The translations under genes were made by a program, and so were the position numbers. From contig NC_073307.1 in assembly GCF_027595985.1 (NCBI RefSeq), positions 37,824,234 through 37,888,233 on the forward strand: 64,000 nt of DNA. The letters run 5' to 3'. Below the pieces are notes generated by a model that was not told the DNA's origin, ran no database searches, and saw nothing but the letters and a program-made list of their open reading frames with translations. The DNA comes from Sorex araneus. Its lineage: Eukaryota; Chordata; Mammalia; Eulipotyphla; Soricidae. Of the stretch, positions 24,041 to 36,065 are shown piece by piece (the stretch's first letter is position 1; every line of letters begins with the position of its first letter).

Positions 24041-25039
24041 CTCTCAAATGGTGCTCAGGAAGCCTGAGGGTCCCACCAGTGAGTGTTGGCCAACTGGGCT
24101 GGAAGTTTAAAACAAGGACCTGAGCATGTAATGCTTCTCAGGTCCTATGGTGCCAGGAATTATTTGGGCCACTCTGGCAGTTCAGGTCTGTGCCTAGAGA
24201 TTCTGGGGGCATACAGGGATGCACTTAGAGATGCTGGGGGCCTCCAAGTCATTATACAGTGATTTTTGGGTCATCTCCTGGCCCGCTGAATGTAAATATT
24301 TTAATAGTCTTATAGAGGTACAGTTGACATACAATGTCACAGATCATTTAAGTCTACAACTTTGTATGATCTTACATATGTATATATTTGGGAAGCTACC
24401 ATCGCAGTATAGCATATGTATTTTTTGCTTTCCAAGGTTTCCTCATATCTTTTATTTTGTAATCCCTCCCTTCTTTCTCCCTCTTCCCAGGCGCCAACTG
24501 ATCTACTTTGCTAGATAAAATGTTGTTGTACTACATGGTGTTGTATAAAATACTGTATTAAGCTTTAAACAGTTAAACTATTTTTATTTTAATAACATCT
24601 CTACTTTTTGTTGATAGATGAGAGCACAACATAAATAAAAATACATTTATCCCAGGATTTAGTTGAGATGTACTCTGTCAGCGAAATGTGCTTGAATCAG
24701 TTTCTCACTAACATTCATTTTTCCATTGATATCTTCATTTTTTTTTCCCCAGACTGTTATTACTTCTAAAATGTAGCTCCCTAAAGAAAGGTTATGGAAA
24801 TGATTCTTTAGAGTGATATTAAATGATGATTTCTGCTACTTGTGCCTTAGCAAAAATGTTTTTCATATAAATTTTATCTCCAAAGTAAACGTAGAATAAA
24901 CATAGATAAACTCATAGATATAAAACAAATGTAAAACATGAAATGTAATGTAAAACAATGTCATAAAACATACACATTTAAAATATTTCTTATTTGTTTC
25001 AAGTGTTCCTTCTTCCCATTACAAAGTTTGTCATGTATT
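24041..25039. other. Intergenic, decayed repeats
   Basis: Possible ancient SINE-like words at 24041-24290 and a decayed antisense L1-like stretch at 24295-24545 (GAGGTACAGTTGACATACAATG). The remainder is unique. Confidence 0.35.
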
Positions 25040-25424
25040 TGCCTAGTCTATAAAAAATATGACTCTGGAAGGTGTTTTATTTTAAATTTTTACAATAATA
25101 ATATTAATGTTTTATGCAATGTTGCTGTGCCACCCTCAGCCCTGAAGTGCCAGTGTTTCTCCACCTGGGTCCCTGGTTCCTTCCCTTATATGTCTTCCTC
25201 TCTGCTCTCATGTTCCCACTTCTTTTGGCTGAGTTTTAGGATTTGTTTTTATTGACAATTTTGTAGTCTCTTGATTTGATTTTTTTGCATTTCACTTACA
25301 GTGAGATCATCTGTTATTTGTTTTTCTCCCTCTGATTTATCTCACTTAGCATGACCTCCTCTAGTTCCAGGTTGTAGGAAATGGCAAATCTGCATCATTT
25401 CTTATCACTGAAGGATATTACATT
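25040..25424 (-). mobile_element. Old L1 3' end
   Basis: Antisense L1-type 3' sequence: ACAGTGAGATCATCTG, CTCACTTAGCATGACCTCC, TCACTGAAGGATATTACATTG, running into a TA repeat. Confidence 0.6.
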
Positions 25425-25469
25425 GTATATATATATGTATATATACATATGTATGTATATGTATATATA

Positions 25470-25516
<47 letters not shown>
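25425..25516. repeat. (TA)n / (ATGTAT)n microsatellite
   Basis: Alternating TA with ATGT variants, then about 40 bp of pure TA. Target of the next insertion. Confidence 0.95.
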
Positions 25517-25518
<2 letters not shown>

Positions 25519-25784
25519 GAGAACCTGGGGGAACCTGGCAAGCAAGTGAGAGTTTCCTGCCCACAGTGGAGAGCCTCTCAAACTCCTCATGGTGTATTCA
25601 TATGCCAAAACCAGTAACAATGCTGGGGCTCATTCCCTGACCCTGAAAGAGCCTCCAATACGGCATAGGTGGGAAGGACGAGTAAAGAGAGGCTTCTAAA
25701 ATCTCACGGCTAGTACGAATGGAGACGTTACTGAGACCACTGAGAAATTCAATGATCAACGGGATGATGATGATGATGATGATG
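25517..25784 (+). mobile_element. Long-class RTE-derived element, 5'-truncated
   Basis: Starts in the RTE 5'-region core (GAACCTGGCAAGC...), includes the segment absent from the short SINE class (CTGACCCTGAAAGAGCC to AAAATCTCACGGC), joins to the ORF-end tail (CGAATGGAGACGTTACTGAG) and ends in (GAT)n at 25763-25784. The tri-nucleotide tail replaces a poly(A). Confidence 0.87.
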
Positions 25785-25805
25785 AGCATTAAGTGTAAAA
25801 TTAAT

Positions 25806-26045
25806 CACTGTCATCCCGTTGATCATCGATTTGTTCGAGCGGGCACCAGTAACATCTCTCATTGTAAGACTTATTGTTACTGTCTTTGGCATATCTAATA
25901 CGCCACGGGTAGCATGCCAGGCTCTGCTGTGCGGGCTAGATACTCTCGGTAGCTTGCCAGGCTCTTCGAGAGGGGCGGAGGAATCGAACACAAGTTGGCC
26001 TCATGAAAGGTGAACGCCCTATCGCTGTGCTATTGCTCCAGCCCA
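25806..26045 (-). mobile_element. tRNA-headed SINE with RTE tail
   Basis: Antisense copy with 10-bp duplication (taaaattaat) at 25796-25805 and 26046-26055. Head: box A region ATAGCACAGCG, box B TGTTCGATTCC. The tail matches the RTE ORF end. It lies inverted to the element at 25517-25784. Confidence 0.93.
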
Positions 26046-26373
26046 TAAAATTAATGGTCTACTAAAACTACAAACCTAGATTGCTATTCACTGTTCATTT
26101 AATCCTCAGTCTTAACAGCTTTTCTTACTTTGACACAACCCTCAGTTTCCAGGCTTTTCCTAGTTTCCCTCTATTTCCTCACCATTCACTTTCCTCTCTA
26201 GCACTCACTTTTTCAGCCTTCATTTACTCTTTAGGAAAGCTATAGCATGTCTGAAGGTCTGACATAATTTATTACCCTTTTTAGAAGATAATACATGTCA
26301 CTACACAGTTTTAGTTGTCAAACTGCTTTATTATGAGACTGTATGATATTAGAATTTCTTGTATATGTGTATT

Positions 26374-26734
26374 GTATCACTTGTATCACTTGTCATTTTG
26401 TCAATCTTTGATTTGTTCAAGCGGGTGCCAGTAACATCTCCATTTGTCCCTGTTGCGTGCTGATGTAGCCCAATGGTATCTGCACACTCCAGGAATACGA
26501 AGAACCTCAAACCGTTCATTCAGAGTTTTGATGAAGAAGTCTGAGCATCTTGTAGGTGGCCAGCCATGCGGTCTTTTGATGTCCCCTGGAATCCAGCCAG
26601 TAACAGCTCTAGTCCAGGGTCATCTCTAAATCGCATTATGTGTCTGGCCCATCTGATTTTTGATGACTTGGCAAACGAGACAGTGTCCCTGATTCTTGAT
26701 CATCAACAGAGATCGGAACTCTGGATTCCTTCTC
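26374..26734 (-). mobile_element. 5'-truncated RTE LINE, intact 3' end
   Basis: Homologous to 39895-40206 of the large RTE copy. The 3' end carries a short tandem tail (two ttgtatcac units at 26374-26391) and there is an 11-bp duplication (atatgtgtatt) at 26363-26373 and 26735-26745. The minus strand encodes the C-terminal RTE region around the conserved WIPRD-type motif, with substitutions and stops. Confidence 0.9.
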
Positions 26735-26745
26735 ATATGTGTATT

Positions 26746-27204
26746 ATGAAAGTTTAAAAAAACACAAACCATTCATATGCTCAAATAAATGAGATAGACA
26801 TTTTCATTTCATGTAGCATATGAGATTAGCCTAAAGCATAAATTATATTAGGTGGTATCTTCATTTTATTTTGTTGATATTCAGGAAAATCTATATTTGG
26901 ATTATAACAATGTTTTAAAAAATAACAATATTTACTATTTTCCATATACATGGTAAACTATACATTTTATATTTGAAAATGCTTTACCTACCAGAAATTT
27001 ACAAGCTGCAAATTGTACTGTTAATCATAAAGGTGTTTGTTTTATTGAATGGGTGGATTGTATTTTGTCATTATTTAAAGTTTAAAAAAATGTGTACTAT
27101 ATTTTTTAAGAATTTAACTAACTTTACACATTTTTAAACAATATGCTATGGTTTTAAATTAATAAATAGAAGCAGAACCATAGTAATGAGGAAAAGATGA
27201 ACAG
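26746..27204. other. Unique AT-rich intergenic sequence
   Basis: No gene or repeat recognised. Confidence 0.4.
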
Positions 27205-27352
27205 TAAGTGTCCTTTGTGATGAAGACTTAATTATGTCCTTTGTAATAAAAGAAATGTCTTTTGTGAAGGTAATGTCCTTTGTAAAGGTAACATTCCTTC
27301 GTAAAGGTAATGTCCTTTTTGATGACATTACCTTTAATGTAATGTCCTTTAA
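27205..27352. repeat. 18-bp tandem minisatellite
   Basis: Imperfect units like aatgtcctttgtaaaggt repeated about seven times; the last part runs into an inverted copy (GATGACATTACC). Open frames through it show the period as hexapeptides (KDITFT). Confidence 0.85.
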
Positions 27353-27520
27353 ATATTTGGGTGAGAAATTATTTGACAGATTTCCATATATTTTTATTAC
27401 AATGATGAAGCTATAATTATCTCTTAATATATGTCTGAGTTTTCTAATCTTCAAAGGTCATTTGAAGATTTTGTCAATATATGATCAACCAAGCTAATAG
27501 AGTATTTTTTGGGAAGGGAA

Positions 27521-27776
27521 GTAGCACTGCACTATAGCACTGTCGTCCAATTGTTCATCGATTTGCTCAAGCGGGCACCAGTTACTTCGCCATTGTGAGA
27601 CTTGTTGTTACTGTTTTTTCTATATCGAATAGACCACGGGTAGTTTGCCAGGCTCTGCCATGTGGACAAGATACTCTTGGTAGCTTGTCAGGCTCTCTGA
27701 GAGGGACGGAGGATTCGAACCCGGGTCAGTCGCGTGCAAGGCAAATGCCCTACATGCTGTGCTATTACTCTGGCCC
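27521..27776 (-). mobile_element. tRNA-headed SINE with RTE tail
   Basis: Near-complete antisense copy. Box B is GGGTTCGAATCC. The terminal tail is an imperfect CAGTGCTA repeat (27521-27543). Confidence 0.93.
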
Positions 27777-27814
27777 ATCTTCAAGAAGAAACATTTTTTT
27801 CTTATTTCAATTGA

Positions 27815-28342
27815 TGTTGTTCTGACACGTTGAGTCCATGGTACTAGCAAGAGAGTCAGCCATGGCAGTCCACCCAACCCTACCTTGTTGCACACCACAC
27901 AAGGAAGGAGGACAGACCCGAGAGGGAGGACGAGTACGAGGAAACGTATGAAAAGAGAAGACAAAGACAGACACGGCTCTGGGAGCCTCTGCAGGGAGAA
28001 GACTCACTTTACTGCAAACAGGCTTAGGTTTATGTACCTTCAGAGAAAAGGTAGACCAGGTATCTTTCGGGGGAGGCTTCCCACGCAAGCAAACATGGTG
28101 TTCTGGTTCCTCGCTCTTCCTGACTCGGCTGGCAATTAGCTTGCTCAATGAGGTTTTGTTTTAGACAGGGTGACTGGACATTGCATCCAGCTGCTTGAAG
28201 AGAGACGGAGGAGTCGCTGCTGGGGAGTCTAAAGGGCTCTCCCAGGGAAGGGGCTGCCTGCCTCTAGTCCTCTTGGGCCAAATCTCAGGGACTCACTCTC
28301 GACCCCAGCTGTCCCCAAAATCATCCCCTGCAGCACCCCACA
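27815..28342 (-). mobile_element. Solo LTR of an endogenous retrovirus
   Basis: 528 bp with TG...CA termini and a perfect 6-bp duplication (AATTGA) at 27809-27814 and 28343-28348; 6 bp is typical of class II (ERVK-like) elements. On the minus strand a TACATAAA promoter-like site and AGTAAA polyadenylation-like site are in plausible order, so I favour that strand. There are no viral genes. Confidence 0.82.
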
Positions 28343-28348
28343 AATTGA

Positions 28349-28911
28349 AGGCTCCGGTATGAAAACCAGCTTGTCTAGAAAATAGAAACTCTGATTCTAT
28401 GCAGGCAGTTGACACGATCCACTTTGGACTTCTTTTTATTGTGCTCTATATCAAACTGGCTGCTCATTTATTTTGTTCCTAGTAACACCATAGTCAGTAT
28501 ACATTATCAGAGGTCCTTGCAAGTCAATGCCCTAGTTTCATTTTGAGCTTGGCATCAGCATACAGTATGTAAATTCTCTCTTATCTTTGCTGTTCTGGAA
28601 TCATGTCATACACATTGATACTACGAAACCTAGTTCTTCACTTGTGAAATGGCATCTTTAATTATCAGTACTGGCCTGTGCTGTTAAGCTTGTGCATAAT
28701 GTTAGTGACTGTATCATCATTGCAATACCCCTTCCAACACCCCCTGCTTATGTTAATAATACTCTTGGGCTTTCCTAAGGCATATGGTGTGAATTGAATG
28801 ATATAGAATAAATAGATACACTCTAGTAGACCCACTTTCTGATCTTCATTTCCTTCTCAGTTCTTTTAGTCCCTCCTTACTTAACTGAAATATCTGTATT
28901 TTGAAAATCTG
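28349..28911. other. Unique intergenic sequence
   Basis: No gene or repeat recognised. Confidence 0.4.
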
Positions 28912-28928
28912 AAGAGCCATTTAAAAAT

Positions 28929-29790
28929 CACTGGGTATTATTAACTAATAATGCTATTATTAATTAATTAATAATGGGCATTATTAATTAATTAATAATG
29001 GGCATTAATAATTAATTAATAACGGGCATTATTAATTAATTAATAATGTATTATTAATCACTATCAGTAATACTATCATTTCATTGATTGTTGATTTGCT
29101 TGAGCAGGCCCAGTAATGTCTCCATTTGTCCTAGACCTGAGATTTTAGCAGCCTCTCTTTATTCATCCTTTTCAATGGTGCCACATTAAAGGCTCTTTCA
29201 GGGTCAGGAGAATGAGACCCATAATTGTTACTGTATTTGGCATATGAATATGCCATGGGAGCTTGCCAGGCTCTCCTGTGTGGGCAGGAAGCTCTCGGTA
29301 GCTTGCCAGGTTCTCCAGGAGGGAGAACTAGGCTACACGATGATGCTTCGGGAGCTTGGTTTTATAGTCTCTGGTTGTTGGCTGTTGATGGGATTACACA
29401 GCTCCAGGGGCAGTTTGTGGGTGGAGACTGCCTAGCTACTGGAAAATGGGAGATCTGGGTGGAAGAGGCCTAGTCCCGATCTGAGCAGGCTTGGAGATAT
29501 CAGTCCTGGGTCCCACACACCTGGGTTCCTCTGCCTGTTCCTTCATGTGTGAGGTTAGTCTAATCATGTGGAGAGTGGCCTTGAGCTTGGCTGTAGCTGG
29601 GTTCCAGAGGTATTCTGCTGCTGGGACTCTGCTCAGGGCTGGGAGGGAGACTCAACCCACCCCCTCCGAGGGGGCCTAGTGAAGACGGCCAGCTACGGAG
29701 GCAAGAGACTCTGTGTTGCTCTCTTCCGAGCGCTTGGTTTTATAGTCTCTGGATGTTGGCCGTTGATGGGATTACACGGGTGCCATTTAA
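28929..29790 (-). mobile_element. Long RTE-derived element with tandem TATA-bearing head
   Basis: 17-bp duplication (aagagcYatttaaaaat, one mismatch) at 28912-28928 and 29791-29807. Reading the minus strand 5' to 3': a head with two TATAAAACCAAG sites 378 bp apart (near 29743 and 29365), the RTE 5'-region core, the long-class linker, the RTE ORF-end tail (about 29085-29135), then a long AT-rich tandem tail. It lacks a tRNA head and any long ORF. Confidence 0.87.
28950..29055. repeat. AT-rich tandem tail of the RTE-derived element
   Basis: Units of about 24-27 bp (attaattaattaataatggg) repeated about four times at the 3' end of the element, consistent with simple-sequence tails of RTE retrotransposons. 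Confidence 0.85.
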
Positions 29791-29807
29791 AAGAGCTATT
29801 TAAAAAT

Positions 29808-30895
29808 GTATTAATAATGATGCTAAAGGTCCTTATGGAGATTTAATTTGAATTCATACCCAGCAACAAAATTCTACCTTACTCTACCTTATTGTGTTTC
29901 TTCTCTGACACTTTCAAAGTCTGGAAGCTTGAGGATCTACTTCCATGTCTCTTCTTACTGTTCATGCAGTACATATCAATCAAATTTTGGTAGCTCTTGG
30001 CAAATTTAATTCCCCTACTCCTTAACAGGGTCATTTTATTTAGTTGGGCCATGCTTGTATTTGAACCTACAAATACAGAGATACACTAGGCTGAATCACA
30101 AGTCCTTAAAATTCATGTTTCTTTAGGACCTGTGAATATGGTCTTAACTTGAAAATGAGATGTTTGTGTTTTTAATAAAGTTAAAGTAAGATAATATTGG
30201 ACTAGGATTTGCACTGTTTTCATGATTGGTGTCCTTTTCATGATTGGGAAGAGGGAAGTATAGAGGGACCCAGGTAAACAAAGGTTAAGGCCATGTGTAG
30301 ATGGAGTTGGAGATTGGAGTGATGTGTCTAAAAACCAAGGAAAGCTAAAGATTTCTGGAGACCACAGGAAATTATGATGATATTGATGGAGCAAGTGCAT
30401 GATACTGCCAGTATGATTATTTTTAATTCACTATATCTAGATCTATAAAGGATAACATTCTGACTTAATACACAGCTTATAAAACTTTATTATAAATCTA
30501 AGTATCTGTTATAGTACTTAGATTAATATGGCAGGCTAGAAGAAGATTAATGCGGGTCAATTTTGAGATAACTAAGCATTCTAAGCATTGTCTTACAGGG
30601 AACCTTCTCTATTAATGCTTTGCACAAATAAATCTCTAGACAAGACAGAGGGTTAATGTTATTCTCTTCTAGCAAGAGAGGATGGACCACATTTGCAAAT
30701 CTAAAAGAATTCTGGAAAACACGATAATTGAACAAACTTGAATCTTACCCAGATGATATCATCCCGGGGAGTGTTTCACTCCTACTGTGTCAGGACCCTG
30801 ATTTTGATGATGGTTAAGTTCAGCCTTCACTGACATTCGCTTACTTTTATATTCAAGTCCCATGGCTTATTTTATCCTTGGGCTGCTCTTAGACT
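29808..30895. other. Unique intergenic sequence
   Basis: No gene or repeat recognised. Confidence 0.4.
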
Positions 30896-31108
30896 CTAGG
30901 ACAGGGTTTTGCAATCTTTTTCAATAGACAGTCACAGAAATAGTTAGGCTTTGTGAACCATGCAGTTTCTATTGCATTGATTCAACTCTGCTTTATAAAA
31001 ATGAGAACAGTCAAAAAGTGTATGTAAATGTGCAAGTATGATTTTGTTGTAATAGAACCTGATTTCTGAAAATAGTAGTAGATCAGACCTGGGTCAATCT
31101 TTGGAGTT
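30896..31108 (+). mobile_element. hAT-Charlie-type DNA transposon fossil
   Basis: Decayed non-autonomous element: ACAGGGTTTTGCAATCTTTT start, TTAGGCTTTGTGAACCATGC, TTCAACTCTGC and a GGGTCAATCTTTGGAGTTTG end fit the old mammalian Charlie MER consensus. Inactive. Confidence 0.6.
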
Positions 31109-31282
31109 TGTTAACTCCTAAGGGAAGAGGACCTCTTTAAATACTGATATGGTGTGTATCTATTGAGCTATTTATATGATTAAGCTGAATATAAGCTCAA
31201 CTGAGATTTCTGTCATTTTTCCTTTTTCTCCTCCTTCGCTTCCTCCTTCCCCTTTCCTTGTTGTTGATGTTACTGTATGATA

Positions 31283-31745
31283 ATTGGGGGGGGGGAGAAG
31301 TAGTGGGGGGAGTCACACGTGTTTCTGACTGATGCCTGTACATGTTGTTCTGGTGCTCACAGGCCACTCCTCAACAGGTTGCCATGCCAAGGTGCTCATT
31401 CTTTAGTTGCAGTTTCTGCACACATGTTTGATGGAGCTCTCACTCTAGTTGAGACACATGTGTTGTGATTATAGTGCTCACCAGAAAGCACTGTGGTGCT
31501 CTAACCCTGAAAATGCACTTCCTGGTGCTCATCAGGTTGCAGGTATTTATGCTGCTATTTGCACCTGGCTGCAGTACAGCTGAAATCACTCACAATAACA
31601 GAGTGCACAGACATCAGAACTGCCAGGCTCAACCAGCACAACTGCCAGCAGTGTTATCAGTACATTTGACAACATCGGGGATTTGAACTCAAGAGCACAC
31701 ATGTGCAAAACAGGCATTCCGAGTTACTGTGCTATTCCTCCAGGC
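31283..31745 (-). mobile_element. Diverged SINE with extended repetitive body
   Basis: The right end is a recognisable antisense tRNA head (GGGGATTTGAACTC, box B, to TCCTCCAGGCCC). The body is about twice normal length and contains repeated GGTGCTCA words, so it may be two fused SINEs or a local expansion. A poly(G) run lies at 31286-31295. Confidence 0.6.
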
Positions 31746-32765
31746 CCTCGTTTTCTCTTTTTTAAGCACATCTTCAGTGTTTGGCAAAACCCAAACACAA
31801 ACCAGAAAAAGACAATGGATTCCCAATTTCCACCATGCCCCTCCAATTATGAGCAATACTACATAATCTCAGCATCTTTCCCATCTCTGTTCCAACTATG
31901 TTGCTGGGAAGCTGGCATTCAAGGAGCGTTCACATTCTACTCACCATCAATGTGGGGTGTGGACATTTATTATTTGGCCAGAAATTGATCCATTTCCTAA
32001 ATCTTATATCAATTTGCCTTTTATGAAAATTCACAATGAAAACTTTTAGGTTAGATTCCTAAGCAGACTTTGAAAAAGAAATCATTTTCAAGTGATTTGT
32101 GAAGAAAATGCTGTCAGGGAATCTATTATGAAAGAGAAGTAGGAAACCAGAAATAATAATGAGTTGTAGTTTCAGAAAAAATTCAGTGCCGATAAGGTCA
32201 GCTCCAATGTTCTGTTGATGATATCTTGTCTTTTTAGTAATTTCATTTTGCATTTGTATTCCTTTTTAAAAACTTATTTTAAGATAGACAAAAACCACTA
32301 TTGTTGGTCCAATTCTAGAGTTGAAATTGATTAGATAAAAATCTCCAATATTAAAATCAATAAGTATAAAAATCATTTTTTGTTTTTATTTTAATTTTTT
32401 CTATAAAAATCAATTTTTATGTGAAAATTATTACATCTGATCACAGGGCTGATAAGTCCTTGTGTAAGAATTTAAGCTATTTGTTGTTAGCTGAGCCTTC
32501 CCTGCTATTATTTTTGCTTGTTGAGTTTAGTGTGGATTCTACATTACCTTCTCATCTAACTTGGTGTGCTCTTACTGGAATTTTACTATTGAGGAATTAG
32601 AAGGCATCACACAGTCCAAACTTCAGGATCGATGGTTTCGGCCAATGACTTGACATGGCAGTGGCTTTGGAAGGTGAGCATGGCTCTCAGGGCTTCCAGA
32701 AGTAAGGGGATGGGCAGTGAATGGGGAGAGACTACACACTATGACTCCAGGAAAACTGCACATTT
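31746..32765. other. Unique AT-rich intergenic sequence
   Basis: No gene or repeat recognised. Confidence 0.4.
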
Positions 32766-33170
32766 TTAAAAAATTTTTTTTTAATTTTATTGAATCACCA
32801 TGAGATAGTTACAAGCTTTCATGTTTGAGTTACAATCTCACAATGATTAAACACCCATCCCTCCACCAGTGCACATTCCCCACCACCAATATCTCGGGTA
32901 TGCCCCCCCCCTTTCCCACCCTCCCCCTGCCTCCATGGCAGACAATATTCCCCATACTCTCTCTCTCCTTTTGGGCATTATAGCTTGCATCACAGACACT
33001 GAGAGGTCATCATGTTTGGTCCATTATCTACTTTCAGTATGCATCTCCCATCCCAACTGGTTCCTCCAGCCATCATTTTCTTAGTGATCCCTTCTCTATT
33101 CCATCTGCCTTCTCCCCTCCACTCACGAAGCAGTCTTCCAGCTATGGGGCAATCCCCCTGGCCCTTGTAC
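32766..33170 (-). mobile_element. L1 3'UTR fragment
   Basis: Antisense L1 3' end: ATTGAATCACCATGAGATAG, CACCCATCCCTCCACCAGTG, CTCCATGGCAGACAATATTC, ending near CAGCTATGGGGCAATC. Same subfamily as 46069-46426 and 48320-48946. Confidence 0.92.
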
Positions 33171-33809
33171 CTACTGTCCTTGGGTGTCAGCCTCATGTGA
33201 TGTAATTTTATACTTCACAAATGAAAACTCCACATTTCTAGTCTGGACACCAGGGTACCTGAAATAATTTACAATTTCATGTGTCTGCAGAGAATATTTA
33301 TGATGTGGGTGGAGTTGAGCCCTTGGGATAGCAGCAGCTGTTGGATGTGGGTGGCTATGGATGGGACTGTCAGAGCTTTGACGGGGGGCGGGGGGTACTT
33401 AGCCCACCTACTTCCCAAGCGTGCCCTGGGGATTTCAGCCATGTGGACATGTGTTTCCATGAATTTTAGATGCTTGGCATGTATCTCCTGGGATATTAAC
33501 TCGGGAATCGGTAGGGCAGGACTGGCAGGTAGGTGAGTTAACATGGCAGTGGCTGTGGGAAGTCTGCATCTGTATTCTTAAATCAACATGATGGAACAAT
33601 GGGGCATGCACATGAGCTGTACTTATGCACATGTCATTCCCTTATCCTCATTCATCTGTAACATTGGCTGTGCTCCATGAATAGAAGACTTTGGAGGAGC
33701 AACAATGAATGGGACATTGACAAGATTCAAAGAAAGTGGGGTAAGTCTGTGATACAGATAACGGGTAAATGGGGTATCATCAGATAGGCTAGGTTGTTCT
33801 TTCCCTTTA
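33171..33809. other. Unique intergenic sequence
   Basis: No gene recognised; a G-rich run (about 33382-33392) is the only unusual composition. Confidence 0.4.
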
Positions 33810-33970
33810 AAGCAGGGTGGTGTGAAGGATGCTGGGATCATTGGTGGTGGAGAATGGGTACTGGTAGAGGGATGGGTACTCAATCATTGTATACTGAAAC
33901 ACAAGCACTGAAATTTGTAAATCTGTAACTGTAACCCACAGTGATTCACTAATAAAATTTTTTTAAAAAC
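33810..33970 (+). mobile_element. L1 3'UTR terminal fragment
   Basis: GGGATCATTGGTGGTGGAGA, GTACTGGTAGAGGGATGGG, GATTCACTAATAAAA and A-rich end. Confidence 0.85.
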
Positions 33971-35466
33971 CCAGAATTTGCTTAGAATATAGAAAGCTGT
34001 AATAATTCCTCAAACCATGGGCAATGAAGAAAACTTACCAGACCTTTTCTTACTAGAAAAATAAGAATACTAAAACTAGTATTATTTCCTGTACTAACTC
34101 ACCATTTATGCTAAGAATGGAAACATAGAAGTAAGTTTTCCTTTTCCTCCTTTTGTAATAATCTGCAATGTGTCTATAGAAATCATGCCTAAGAACAAAT
34201 GAAATAAAAATGCCTCAGTAACCTTTCTAAGTATTTTCAATTAGGTAAGAACAAAATACATGCTACAGTACAAACTACAAATTATGAATGATGTGCATTC
34301 AGAGTTACCAAAATGTAGTCTAGTATCTTCAATAGCACTTATTTCCTGCCTTTAGAAAAATGGAAACCTTTATTCTAATTCTGTGCTGGACTCCACATGT
34401 TGAGCAGCTTAGCGTGCATCTCTAACAGATCAATAACTGCAGTGGAGCATCCGCGCTTTGTAAATTGTCCAGAACTGAGGCAGAAAGCTGTGCTTTCATA
34501 CTGCTGCATCAGCCAGCCATTGGCTGAGAACCACTCCAGGAAGCTGCACACACCCACACAATGTGTGTGTGCAATTTTGCAAAGCAGCCCAATAGCATGA
34601 TGGCTCTCTTCCCAATAGTTTCACAGGTTCTCCTACTCAAAGAAGCACAGAGAGGATTGCGGAGGTTTATACAAATGGTAAATATTTCCAGGGGAAACTT
34701 GGGGGAAAAGATGCCAGAAACTCCTAACTTCTTGCGTGTCTTAAAGTCTGATTATTATCAGTGTGGGATCCAGTAGGAAACAGATGTAACATAATGTAAA
34801 ATAATTCTAGAATGACTTAATCACAGTATTATATGCAGACGTATGGGTCAGAAAATGAGAAGACAGTTCAATGTCCTCGAGCAGGTTTCAAAGAGAGGTG
34901 GGCTTAACATACTAGGTGAGTGTGGGTTCTTCGGAGAAAACCATCTGCAGTGAGAAATTGATAACATGTGGTCAAGATGGAGAATGCACACAAGTTTTCT
35001 GTAATTTGTAGAGAGACATATTAAATATACTGATTCCTACCACCATGAATATTCTGAAGATACTGCAATAAGAAATGCTTTGTATCAATATAATTGCACT
35101 CAGTGATTGCCACCCTTCTTAATTCTAACTTGAGAATGTTCAATGCTTTAAATTCTCTATCAATAAATTATGATTTAAGTAAAAATTTTCAAAATTGTAG
35201 AGTTAAATGTTTAATCATAATAAAATTATTTTATAATATAAAATTTAAATGGTCAACCCTGTTAACAAGGAAAACTAATTTCAAATATTTGCTCCTAAGT
35301 TTAATGAAAGAGCTGACATAATGAGCAGAAGAGAGTACAAAACATCAATTTTCAGTCATCATCAATTTGAACAAATCTGTATGACTAATGTGACTTTCTA
35401 TTAATTACAAAGAATGTTGCAAACTTATCTCCAGTTTTAAATAATTCAAGTGTACATAGGGAAACC
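33971..35466. other. Unique intergenic sequence
   Basis: No gene or repeat recognised. The stretch around 34375-34780 is the least AT-rich but its frames (60-71 codons) are not recognisable. Confidence 0.4.
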
Positions 35467-35846
<380 letters not shown>

Positions 35847-36065
35847 CTTCTTTGTGAAGAAAAATAATTTATGTTGAAAGAAACTTAGAGAGACATGAAG
35901 GGGAGAGAGGGACATACATGCTCAAGAGAGAACACAGCTTCTCCAGAGCAAAAACAAGCAGGAGACTGTTTATAATTGTTTCATTTTTGTAATTAGAGGA
36001 AGAGGGAAATTTTAGAAGTTCAACTCTATGACAATACTATCTGCCTTGATATAAATCAGTGCTGA

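Noticed and set aside
25405-25640. Open frames with YIYIYI strings
   Set aside because: TA microsatellite artefact.
34375-34600. Complementary 60-67-codon frames
   Set aside because: No recognisable family, no start context or splice evidence.
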